A stretch of DNA of 64,000 bases. Origin: Streptomyces sp. SPB162. GTDB lineage: Bacteria; Actinomycetota; Actinomycetes; Streptomycetales; Streptomycetaceae. The position numbers and the translations under genes are program-made. Below, piece after piece: positions 1 to 7,662 of the stretch. Position 1 is the stretch's first letter. Every line of letters begins with the position of its first letter. The notes under the pieces were generated by a model, which was not told where the DNA came from, did not search any database, and saw only the letters and a list, made by a program, of their open reading frames with translations. Location of the stretch: the NCBI RefSeq assembly GCF_029504575.1, contig NZ_JAQFII010000001.1:4099001-4163000 (forward strand), written 5' to 3'.

Positions 1-91
1 TGGATTGTTGGGGGTGGCCGCCCGTGTCGAATACGGTTGGCTTTCGGCGTCGGCCTGACGAGGGCGGCTGTGTGGCCGGAGCCCTCACAAC

Positions 92-748
92 TCAGGCGGC
101 GAGGTCTATCGCAGTCCTGGAGGCCCAAGGACCGAGCACCTTCAAGTCCGGCTTGTGGTAGGAGACACAGCGGCCGTTTTGGGTGGTGAACTCGACCGTT
201 CGGATCGCGAGATCGCAGAGTGCAGGGTCACCCACTGCGGCCAGCTGGGTGCGTATCTCCTCCACCGTCTCGGCGAAGCGCCAGGACGAAGACCTGAAGC
301 GGAACGAGCCGACATCAGGACATCCGGCCAGGAGAAACAGCAGCGTCGTGACCGGCTGCGGCCCCTGGCCACGCCTGGCCCGCGCCCTGCGCTCGGCCAT
401 GGTGGGCGGGCACCCGCAAGGGTGACCTGCATCAGCTTCCGGGGACAAGAAGAGGCTCCCGTCGCAGTGGTGCGCGAGGCCACGGGAGTCCCACAGCTTC
501 ATCTGTGCTGTCAGCCTGTCTGGATCCTTGATGAGGACTCGGAGACTGGACTCCTCGCTTACGACTTCGAGTTGTTCCCGGCTGGTGGCCAAGCGCCGCT
601 GCGGCTCGACCCCGAGTACGCTCGCGACGCCTTCCGCCGCTTGCGGTGACATCGTGAGCAGGCGCCAGACCGGCTGGGCGAGCAGCTTGCCGTCGACGAC
701 GCGGCCGAAGTCGCAGTCACCGATGACCTCTTCGGTTGCCTTGGTCAC
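92..748 (-). CDS. Gp3-like recombination directionality factor (putative excisionase partner of the integrase)
   Basis: This is a soluble protein of about 218 residues from a GTG at 748. Its middle and C-terminal parts match my memory of the actinophage Gp3-like recombination directionality factor family: a CDG motif followed by FL, then CGCP, a basic stretch ending RGQGP, then LFLLAG..PDVGSFRF.S.SW, and a terminal VEFTT..GR.VSY.KPDLKVLG segment. In phiC31, gp3 binds the integrase and switches it from integration to excision. Here the gene lies directly downstream of the integrase on the same strand, which supports the role. The reading frame is open up to 988, but the extra N-terminal 80 residues are low in information and lie over a different possible remnant, so the GTG at 748 is preferred. 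The family assignment is from recall of conserved motifs, not a search. The 1-91 stretch beyond the stop shows nothing recognisable. Confidence 0.6.
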   Translation of the reverse strand: MTKATEEVIGDCDFGRVVDGKLLAQPVWRLLTMSPQAAEGVASVLGVEPQRRLATSREQLEVVSEESSLRVLIKDPDRLTAQMKLWDSRGLAHHCDGSLFLSPEADAGHPCGCPPTMAERRARARRGQGPQPVTTLLFLLAGCPDVGSFRFRSSSWRFAETVEEIRTQLAAVGDPALCDLAIRTVEFTTQNGRCVSYHKPDLKVLGPWASRTAIDLAA

Positions 749-960
749 CGCGCACGTTCCGGGGTGGCCGATTCGTTGGCGGCGAGCGATGCGAGGGTGG
801 GTGCAGCCATGCGTGACGGCTGCGCAATGCCGCTGGCGGCGGCCAGGACGATCACCGCCCGTCGGCGAAGCGGCGGCCGGACTGAATCCGGGTGCGGGTT
901 GGTGCAAGAGACGGCTCCTGATGGCGTGGAGACGCAGGGGCGCCGGAGCAGCGTCGCGGC
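745..960 (-). pseudogene. possible N-terminal remnant of an IS630-type transposase; rest of 749-1092 is unassigned
   Basis: The gap between the integrase and the Gp3-like gene (749-1092) has no convincing gene. One minus-strand frame encodes LRRRAVIVLAAASGIAQPS, then diverges and stops at 745-747, overlapping the GTG of the Gp3-like gene. That string resembles the first helix of the helix-turn-helix domain at the N-terminus of Streptomyces IS630-family transposases. There is no good start codon, no DDE catalytic region and no terminal inverted repeat in sight, so at most it is a decayed fragment. It could equally be chance similarity in GC-rich DNA. Confidence 0.22.
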
Positions 961-1092
961 TGCCTGGCGCCCCCGAGGACACCGTCAATGGTCCGGAGAA
1001 CCGCCGGTTTGCCCAACCGGCGATGTGGGCGTATGTTGCCTCGCCCTTCGCGGTTCAGCGGCACGGCAGACCGTTACCGCGAGCTCGTCCTT

Positions 1093-2844
1093 CTAACGCG
1101 ATTCGTCAGCCTCCGCGTCATCGCCCTCGGTCTGTTCTGGTCGTACGAACTCAACCGTCGCCCGCTTCTCGACGGGCGTCGACTTCCCTGCACCAGTCGC
1201 CTTGGTGACCGTGACCCGGCGCACGAACAGCTTGACGAAGTCCCGCCGCTCCTGCGCCGTCGCGGCCTCCCACCACGAGCCCTCGCCGACCGGATCGACG
1301 TCCCCCGCGCCCATGGGCAGCCACAGGTGGATCGGGAGTGTCGGCGTTGCCGCCTCCTCCAACTCGGCGAGACGAGCCTCGGCCCCCTCCATGCGCCCGA
1401 GGAGCCGTTCCCTGCGCTCGCGGAACCGGCGCCGGCCGACCGGGTCGTTGTAGTCGCCGGCTTCCTCACGGTCGTACAGCTCCTCCAGCGCTTGCTTGGC
1501 ATCGGCGCGTTCGGTGACAAGACTGCGGCGTTCACCCATGATCTCCGGCTGTTCCGTCTTTGCGGCGTACCGCCGAGCGGCTTCGGCGAGAATGACCGCC
1601 GTCTCAGGATCGTCCTCGGCAGTCTGGATCAGAGCGAAAATGCGTCGGGCTACATACAGGTCCAGGCTGTGCATGCTGATGGTGCATTCGCCCTCGTGCT
1701 GGCCCGGCAGAGTTTTCCGACGGCGGCAGCGGTACGCGGCCTTGTTGGGGGTGGTGGCGCGGTGCGACGTCATCACCGCGCCACAGTCGCAGAACAGGAT
1801 GTCCATGGCGGAAAGGACGGCGTGTCCCCGCGAAAGACCCTTGCCCTGGCCCCGGCCGTCGAGCCACTTCTGCAGTTCGTGCCAGTCGTCCGGTGTGATG
1901 ACCGGCGGATACGCCTGAATCGGCTTCATGGTCTCGGGATCGCGTTCGATGCGGTAGCTCTCGATGGTGCTGGTCAGCTTGCCGTCCTCCCGGCGCTTGT
2001 ACACCGGGGTCGCCGCGTAGCCCGCGATGCGGGGGTCGCGGAGGATGCGCATGGCCGTCTTCGGATCCCAGACGCTTTCCTTCGTTTTCTTGCCGACCCG
2101 CTGCCCCTTCGTCGGCACGCCGTCGGCCGTCATCCGAGCGCAGATGCCCGTGAGGGAGCCCGGATGCCGGCGTCCCCCTCCGGGCCGGTACGGCATGTCC
2201 TTGTGCTCCTTGATCCGCGCCCAGATGTCCTGAATCACCGGCACCTCGTCGGAATCGTGCTCCAGGACATGGACCACGACGGGCCTGCCGTCAGCCGTCG
2301 TTCGCGTCGCGGGGACCATGCGAAAGCCATACGGCGGCTTGCCACCCACATAACCACCGAGTTCGCGGGCCGTCTTCTTCGCGCCCCGCACCGCGTCGCT
2401 CTTGTTCTTGCTCTCGCTGTGGGCCGCGTCCAGCCGCAGGATGAGATGGATCAGGTCCATCAGGTTGCCCTTGCGGAATTCGCCCTCGGTGAGGCTGACG
2501 ATCGTCACGCCGAGGTTGAGCAGTTCCGTGACGATGGGGATGGCATCCAGCGGATCCATCCGTGACAGGCGGCTGATGTAGTAGACGATGATGAGGTTGA
2601 TCCGGCCCTCGTGGCAGTCCTTGAGCAGCCGGTCGAAGTCCGGGCGGCCTTCGCCCGTGAAGGCGGATATGCCGAGGTCCTCGTATTCGGTGATGCTGAG
2701 GGCATCACGACGCTTCGCCTCGGCCGCACCCGCAGCGCGCTGCGTGACCGTGCTGACCTCGGACTTGTTGGCTCGCCCCACGGACTGACGCCCATAGACC
2801 GCTGCATGGATCTCCATGCCGGTCACCACCCCTGGTCTGATCAT
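1093..2844 (-). CDS. int: large serine integrase, phiC31 family
   Basis: A 583-residue site-specific recombinase that joins element attP to chromosomal attB. It resembles phiC31 integrase along its full length: the catalytic serine sits in YGRQS near residue 20; NLIIVYYISRLSR and DAIPIVTELLNLGVTIVS follow in the resolvase domain; GGYVGGKPPYGF opens the recombinase domain; WDPKTAMRILRDPRIAGYAA and WLDGRGQGKGLSRG follow; the zinc ribbon has CDCGAVMTS and a second Cys pair in YRCRRR / GECTISM; and a coiled-coil motif (ALEELYDREEAGDY) follows. Length is slightly below phiC31 Int (about 605). An ATG at 2844 is used; an internal ATG ten residues on is a possible alternative. The gene begins about 45 bp from the attachment site, as expected for an integrated element. 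The closest relative that I recognise is phiC31 Int itself, and the shared pirin target agrees. Confidence 0.95.
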   Translation of the reverse strand: MIRPGVVTGMEIHAAVYGRQSVGRANKSEVSTVTQRAAGAAEAKRRDALSITEYEDLGISAFTGEGRPDFDRLLKDCHEGRINLIIVYYISRLSRMDPLDAIPIVTELLNLGVTIVSLTEGEFRKGNLMDLIHLILRLDAAHSESKNKSDAVRGAKKTARELGGYVGGKPPYGFRMVPATRTTADGRPVVVHVLEHDSDEVPVIQDIWARIKEHKDMPYRPGGGRRHPGSLTGICARMTADGVPTKGQRVGKKTKESVWDPKTAMRILRDPRIAGYAATPVYKRREDGKLTSTIESYRIERDPETMKPIQAYPPVITPDDWHELQKWLDGRGQGKGLSRGHAVLSAMDILFCDCGAVMTSHRATTPNKAAYRCRRRKTLPGQHEGECTISMHSLDLYVARRIFALIQTAEDDPETAVILAEAARRYAAKTEQPEIMGERRSLVTERADAKQALEELYDREEAGDYNDPVGRRRFRERRERLLGRMEGAEARLAELEEAATPTLPIHLWLPMGAGDVDPVGEGSWWEAATAQERRDFVKLFVRRVTVTKATGAGKSTPVEKRATVEFVRPEQTEGDDAEADESR

Positions 2845-2867
2845 GGGGGGACTCTAGCTTGATTTTG

Positions 2868-2913
2868 GGCCCCCCAACTGGTTTCACTCAAGGGCACCCC
2901 CTGGCACCCCCAC
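2868..2913 (-). other. attL-type hybrid attachment site of the phiC31-like element
   Basis: Read on the minus strand, the attB-derived arm GTGCCAGGGGGTGCCC leads into the TT crossover (plus-strand AA at 2890-2891) and then an attP-like arm containing GAGT followed by CAGTTGGGG. The phiC31 attB arm has GTGCCAGGGCGTGCCC before its TT, and the phiC31 attP arm has GAGTTCTCTCAGTTGGGG after it. This junction therefore matches the phiC31 attL layout. To the right the sequence continues as pirin coding sequence (GTPWHPHRGFETV), to the left as element DNA. Confidence 0.88.
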
Positions 2914-3618
2914 CGCGGCTTCGAGACCGTGACCTATCTGATCGACGGCACCTTCGTGCACCAGGACTCGCACGGTGGCGGCGGCGTGATCAACGGCGGC
3001 GACACCCAGTGGATGACGGCGGGCAGCGGCCTGCTGCACATCGAGGCTCCGCCGGAGGAGCTGGTCGTCAACGGCGGGCTCTTCCACGGGCTGCAGCTGT
3101 GGGTGAACCTGCCGAAGAGCGACAAGATGATGCCGCCCAAGTACCAGGACATCGGCGGCGGCCAGGTCAGGCTGCTGACGTCCGCGGACGGCGGCGCGCT
3201 GATCCGGCTGATCGCGGGCGACCTCGACGGCCACGCGGGTCCCGGGTCGACCCACACCCCGATCACGATGATGCACCTCTCCCTGAACCCGGGCGCCGAG
3301 GTCACGCTGCCGTGGCGGCCGGAGTTCAACGCCCTCGCCTACGGTCTGGCCGGTCGCGGCACCGCGGGCCCCGGCGGCCGCCCGTTCCGCACCGGGCAGA
3401 CGGTCGTCTTCGGCAAGGGTGACTCGGTCACCATCAAGGCGGACGAGACGCAGGAATCGCGCAGCCCGAACTTCGAGGTCGTGCTGCTCGGCGGACAGCC
3501 GATCCGGGAGCCGATGATGCAGTACGGGCCGTTCGTGATGAACACCCACGCCGAGCTGGCGCAGGCGTTCGACGACTTCCAGGCCGGCCGCCTCGGCCGG
3601 ATACCGGCAGGCGCCTGA
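2890..3618 (+). pseudogene. pirin-like protein, 5' part removed by element integration
   Basis: This is the 3' portion of a pirin-family gene. The frame is open from the attachment site and reads KGTPWHPHRGFETVTYLIDG, with the HPH metal-binding motif and later the pirin hallmarks GDTQWMTAGSGLLHIE and a second cupin half. About 240 residues remain of a family that is usually 290-320 long; the N-terminal part should lie at the other end of the integrated element, beyond the left edge. The frame is closed by a TGA at 2860-2862 in element DNA. An internal GTG at 2929 could start a 229-residue product, but there is no evident ribosome site, so this copy is probably inactive while the element stays integrated. 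The pirin gene SCO3798 is the known phiC31 attB host gene in S. coelicolor. Confidence 0.9.
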
Positions 3619-3628
3619 CACTTCGACG

Positions 3629-3654
3629 GCGACCGGCCGATCACGGCCGGTCGC
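3629..3654. terminator. convergent hairpin after pirin and the phosphatase gene
   Basis: Perfect 11-bp arms GCGACCGGCCG and CGGCCGGTCGC surround an ATCA loop. The hairpin lies between two converging genes and overlaps the stop codon of the minus-strand phosphatase. No T-run follows, which is usual in Streptomyces. Confidence 0.6.
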
Positions 3655-5701
3655 CCGCGGCGGCCTCGTGGATCTCGAACCAGATCGACTTGCCGTCGCC
3701 CCGGGGATCGACGCCCCAGACGTCCGCCAGATCCTCGATCAGCAGCAGCCCGCGCCCCGACGAGGCCATCTCGCCGGGAGTGCGGCGATGCGGCATGTCG
3801 TCGCTGCGGTCGCCCACGTCGATCCGCAGCAGGCGGCTGCCCGCCACCCCGGTCAGGCGCACGGTCAGCACCGCGTCCTCGTCGGTGTGCACCAGGACGT
3901 TCGTGATCAGCTCCGAGACCAGCAGCACCGCCGCGTCCACCTGGTCGGGGACGGTCCAGTCGTGGAGCAGCGCGCGGATCTCGTGGCGCGCCTCCCGGAT
4001 CTGCCGCGGCGCGCTCTGCGAGACGGTCAGCACCGTCCGGCGCCCCGGCACCTCGCAGGTCGGCCCGTCCAGGTCGCGGCGCAGCAGCAGCAGCGCGATG
4101 TCGTCCTCGCGGCGGTCGGCGAGCGGCCCGGTGATGCGGTGCGACGCCGGGCCGTGCACGGTCCGCACCAGGTAGTCGGCGAGCGCCTCCAGATCGTCCG
4201 GGGGACCGGACTGCATCGCGGCGCGCAGCCGCTGCCAGCCGGTGTCCAGGTCGTGGCCGCCCGTCTCGATCAGCCCGTCGGTGCAGATCAGCAGCACCTC
4301 GCCGGGCTCCAGTACCAGCCGGGTCGTGGGGTAGTCGCTGTCCGGGGCGATGCCCAGCGGCAGGCCGCCCGCGGTGCGGCGGATGATCGTGGTGCCGTCG
4401 CCCATCCGGATGGCGGGCTCGGGGTGCCCGGCCCGGACCACGTCCAGCGTGCCGGTCGCCGGGTCCGCCTCCAGGTACAGGCAGGTCGCGAACCTGTCGT
4501 CGTCGCCGTGGTCGTGGTCGCTGAGGCCGGCGAGGAACCGTGAGGCGCGCGACAGCACCGCGTCCGGGTGGTGGCCCTCGGCGGCGTAGGCGCGCAGCGC
4601 GATCCGCAGCTGGCCCATGAGCCCGGCGGCGCGTACGTCATGACCCTGCACGTCGCCGATGACCAGGGCGGTGCGGCCGGACGGCAGGTCGATGGCGTCG
4701 TACCAGTCGCCGCCGACCTGCAGGCCGCCGCCGGTGGGCACGTAGCGGGCGGCGACCGTCATGCCCTCGATGCCGGGGCCCCGGGTGGGGAGCATGGTGC
4801 GCTGCAGCCCATCGGAGAGCTCCCGCTCGGATTCGTGCAGGTGGGCGCGGGACAGCGCCTGGGCGAGCATCCGGGCGACGGTGGTGAGCACGGAACGCTC
4901 GTCGGGGGTGAATTCCACCGCATCGCGGAAGGCCGCCATCCACGCGCCGATCGTGTTGCCCGCGACCACCAGTGGGAGGAAGGCCCAGGAGGAGCGGCCG
5001 AACGGCTGGGCGAGCGGCCAGGTGGCCGGGAAGCGCTGCGCGTACGCCTCGGGGGTCGGCAGGTAGATCGCCCGGCCGGTGCGGACCACCAGCGCCGCCG
5101 GGTAGTCGGTGGCCATCGGCATGTCCATGAACGGGCCGTCGGTGCCGACGGAGTGGCCGTGGTGCCCGATGATCGACAGCCGGTCGCCCCGGACGCCGAA
5201 GACGGCCAGGCCGTCGGGCGAGAACCCCGGCATGGACAGCGTCGCGGCGACCCGCAGCACCTCGGCCGTGCTGTCCGCCTCCGCCAGCGCCCGGCCCGCG
5301 TCCAGCAGGAAGGCCTCCCGGGCCCGCCGCCAGTCCCCGGAGGGCGGTGCGCCGCCCGACGCGGCGACCCGCGTCTCGTGCAGCGTGCCGGCCATCGTGA
5401 GCGAGCCGGTCGGCCGCATCCTGATCCGCACGGTCCGCAGGATGTCGCCGTCGTCGCTCACCACCCGCATCAGGGACTCCATCACGGTGCCCTCGGCGCG
5501 GGCGAGGGCGACTCCGCCGCTCAGGGCCACGTAGTCCTCGGCATGCAGACACGCGCGCACGGCGGACGACCGCAACGTGACGGGAGCCTCGGGAAGCCCC
5601 AGCAGATCGGCCGCCGTGGCGTCCAGCCCCACGGTGCCGGCCGCCTCGTCCCAGTTCCACAGCCCTGTGCCGACGGCGGCCAGAACCTCCTCGGTGCGCA
5701 T
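3641..5701 (-). CDS. PAS-GAF-SpoIIE phosphatase with C-terminal HATPase (RsbU-like multidomain regulator)
   Basis: This 686-residue cytoplasmic signalling protein has an N-terminal PAS-like fold (about 1-115), a GAF domain (about 125-295), a PPM/SpoIIE phosphatase (about 300-540, with VGGDWYDAI, VIGDVQGHD and CTDGLIE providing metal-binding Asp residues) and an RsbW-like ATPase (about 555-680, with ELITNVLVHT as N-box and SSGRGLLLIEDLAD as G-box). In this family the phosphatase removes phosphate from STAS anti-anti-sigma factors, and the kinase-like domain can bind or phosphorylate partners, so it probably feeds a SigB-like partner-switching network. A STAS protein, a second copy of the same architecture and a SigB/SigF-type sigma factor lie elsewhere in the window. 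It is divergent from aspS with 120 bp between them. Confidence 0.9.
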   Translation of the reverse strand: MRTEEVLAAVGTGLWNWDEAAGTVGLDATAADLLGLPEAPVTLRSSAVRACLHAEDYVALSGGVALARAEGTVMESLMRVVSDDGDILRTVRIRMRPTGSLTMAGTLHETRVAASGGAPPSGDWRRAREAFLLDAGRALAEADSTAEVLRVAATLSMPGFSPDGLAVFGVRGDRLSIIGHHGHSVGTDGPFMDMPMATDYPAALVVRTGRAIYLPTPEAYAQRFPATWPLAQPFGRSSWAFLPLVVAGNTIGAWMAAFRDAVEFTPDERSVLTTVARMLAQALSRAHLHESERELSDGLQRTMLPTRGPGIEGMTVAARYVPTGGGLQVGGDWYDAIDLPSGRTALVIGDVQGHDVRAAGLMGQLRIALRAYAAEGHHPDAVLSRASRFLAGLSDHDHGDDDRFATCLYLEADPATGTLDVVRAGHPEPAIRMGDGTTIIRRTAGGLPLGIAPDSDYPTTRLVLEPGEVLLICTDGLIETGGHDLDTGWQRLRAAMQSGPPDDLEALADYLVRTVHGPASHRITGPLADRREDDIALLLLRRDLDGPTCEVPGRRTVLTVSQSAPRQIREARHEIRALLHDWTVPDQVDAAVLLVSELITNVLVHTDEDAVLTVRLTGVAGSRLLRIDVGDRSDDMPHRRTPGEMASSGRGLLLIEDLADVWGVDPRGDGKSIWFEIHEAAAGDRP

Positions 5702-5821
5702 TGGGACAGTTTATGGTGGTTTGGCCGACTCATACGAATGGGGGTGGACGTCCTGGCGCCGGTAGGCTGTGACGGGCCCCTTCCGGGTTCCTTCACCGAA
5801 ATCCGACGACTTGGATGAACG

Positions 5822-7588
5822 ATGCATCGGTACCGGTCCCACACCTGCGGCGAGCTGCGCGCCACTGACGTCGACACCGACGTCCGCCTGTCCGGGTGGC
5901 TGCACAATCGCCGCGATCTGGGCGGTGTCCTCTTCGTCGACCTCCGGGACCACTACGGATTCGTTCAGCTGGTCGTCCGGCCGGGCTCGCCCGCGTACGA
6001 GCAGCTCAGCAGCCAGTCCAAGGAATCCGTCGTCCGCGTCGACGGCCGGGTGCTCGCGCGCAGCGCGGAGAACGTGAACCCGGACCTGCCGACCGGCGAG
6101 ATCGAGATCGACGTCACCTCGTTGGAGGTGCTCGGCGCCGCCGACCCGCTGCCCTTCCCGGTCTTCCCGGAGGACAACGCCAACGAGGAGGCGCGGCTCA
6201 CCAACCGCTTCCTGGACCTGCGCCGGCAGCGCATGCACAAGAACATCATGCTGCGCTCGGACGTCATCTCCTTCCTCCGCAAGGAGATGACGGCGCTCGG
6301 CTTCAACGAGCTGGCCACCCCGATCCTGTCGGCCACCTCCCCCGAGGGCGCCCGCGACTTCCTGGTGCCCTCGCGCGTGCACGCCGGCAAGTTCTACGCG
6401 CTCCCGCAGGCGCCGCAGCAGTTCAAGCAGCTGCTGATGATCGCCGGCTTCGACCGCTACTTCCAGATCGCGCCGTGCTTCCGCGACGAGGACTCCCGGG
6501 CCGACCGCTCGCCCGGCGAGTTCTACCAGCTCGACATCGAGATGAGCTTCGTCGAGCAGGAGGACGTCTTCGGCGTCATCGAGAAGGTCATGACCGACCT
6601 CTTCACCCAGTACGGCGGCGGCCGTGAGGTCACCTCGCCCTTCCCGCGCATCCCGCTGCGCGAGTCGATGCTCAAGTACGGCAACGACAAGCCGGACCTG
6701 CGCGCCAAGCTCGAACTCGTCGACGTCTCGGACGTCTTCGCCGGCTCCGGCTTCAAGGCCTTCGCCGACAAGCACGTGCGTGCGCTGGCCGTGCCGGACA
6801 CCGCGGCCCAGCCGCGGAAGTTCTTCGACCAGATGGGCGAGTACGCCGTCGAGCAGGGCGCCAAGGGCCTGGCCTGGGTCCGGGTCGGCGAGGACAACGC
6901 GCTGACCGGCCCGATCGCCAAGTTCCTGACCGAGGACGACATCAAGGCCCTGCTGGCCGCCGTCGACGCCAAGCCCGGCCACGCGATCTTCTTCGGCGCC
7001 GGCGAGTTCGCCGAGGTCTCCAAGATCATGGCGGCCGTCCGCGTCGAGGCCGCCAAGCGCGCCGGCCACTTCGAGGAGAACGTCTTCCGGTTCTGCTGGG
7101 TCGTCGACTTCCCGATGTTCGAGAAGAACGAGGACACCGGCGCGATCGAGTTCTCCCACAACCCGTTCTCCATGCCGCAGGGCGGCCTGGAGGCGCTGGA
7201 GACCAAGGACCCGCTCGACATCCTCGCGTGGCAGTACGACATCGTCTGCAACGGCATCGAGCTGTCGTCCGGCGCGATCAGGAACCACGAGCCCGCGGTC
7301 ATGTACAAGGCGTTCGAGATCGCCGGCTACGACCAGGCGACCGTCGAGAAGGAGTTCGGCGGCATGTTGCGCGCCTTCCACTTCGGCGCCCCGCCGCACG
7401 GCGGCATCGCCCCGGGCGTGGACCGCATGGTCATGCTGCTCGCGGACGAGCCGAACATCCGCGAGACCATCGCGTTCCCGCTCAACCAGCACGCCCAGGA
7501 CCTGCTCATGGGCGCGCCGAGCGAGGTCGAGGAGAGCCGGCTGCGCGAGCTGCACATCCAGCTCCGCAAGCCGCAGCCGAAGGTCTGA
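5822..7588 (+). CDS. aspS: aspartate--tRNA ligase
   Basis: A class II aminoacyl-tRNA synthetase of 588 residues, the expected bacterial length, which charges tRNA(Asp). The N-terminal OB-fold anticodon-binding domain has SGWLHNRRDLGGVLFVDL. Class II motif 1 surrounds ATPILSATSPEGARDF, motif 2 is CFRDEDSRADR with the catalytic arginine, the QLDIEMSFV segment follows, and motif 3 is GIAPGVDRMVMLL near the C-terminus. The bacterial GAD insertion is present. Start ATG at 5822. It converges on metG across a strong hairpin. Confidence 0.98.
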   Translation: MHRYRSHTCGELRATDVDTDVRLSGWLHNRRDLGGVLFVDLRDHYGFVQLVVRPGSPAYEQLSSQSKESVVRVDGRVLARSAENVNPDLPTGEIEIDVTSLEVLGAADPLPFPVFPEDNANEEARLTNRFLDLRRQRMHKNIMLRSDVISFLRKEMTALGFNELATPILSATSPEGARDFLVPSRVHAGKFYALPQAPQQFKQLLMIAGFDRYFQIAPCFRDEDSRADRSPGEFYQLDIEMSFVEQEDVFGVIEKVMTDLFTQYGGGREVTSPFPRIPLRESMLKYGNDKPDLRAKLELVDVSDVFAGSGFKAFADKHVRALAVPDTAAQPRKFFDQMGEYAVEQGAKGLAWVRVGEDNALTGPIAKFLTEDDIKALLAAVDAKPGHAIFFGAGEFAEVSKIMAAVRVEAAKRAGHFEENVFRFCWVVDFPMFEKNEDTGAIEFSHNPFSMPQGGLEALETKDPLDILAWQYDIVCNGIELSSGAIRNHEPAVMYKAFEIAGYDQATVEKEFGGMLRAFHFGAPPHGGIAPGVDRMVMLLADEPNIRETIAFPLNQHAQDLLMGAPSEVEESRLRELHIQLRKPQPKV

Positions 7589-7608
7589 GCCAGGCCGCCG
7601 GCTCCCCG

Positions 7609-7652
7609 CACATGACGAAGGCCGCCCCGATCGGGGCGGCCTTCGTCATGTG
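7609..7652. terminator. perfect 44-bp palindrome, bidirectional terminator of aspS and metG
   Basis: Positions 7609-7652 form an uninterrupted palindrome, with a left arm starting CACATGACGAAGG and a right arm ending CCTTCGTCATGTG. It lies 20 bp after aspS and 10 bp after metG, which converge here. The GC-rich 22-bp half-sites would form a very stable hairpin on either transcript. Confidence 0.85.
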
Positions 7653-7662
7653 CGGATCCGGA

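Noticed and set aside
155..649. A 164-codon plus-strand frame over the Gp3-like gene
   Set aside because: Antisense to the frame with recognisable Gp3-like motifs and without domains of its own.
5711..7555. A 614-codon open frame on the minus strand opposite aspS
   Set aside because: It is the mirror of a high-GC gene, rich in Arg, Val, Leu, Asp and Gly without domains, while aspS on the other strand matches its family end to end.
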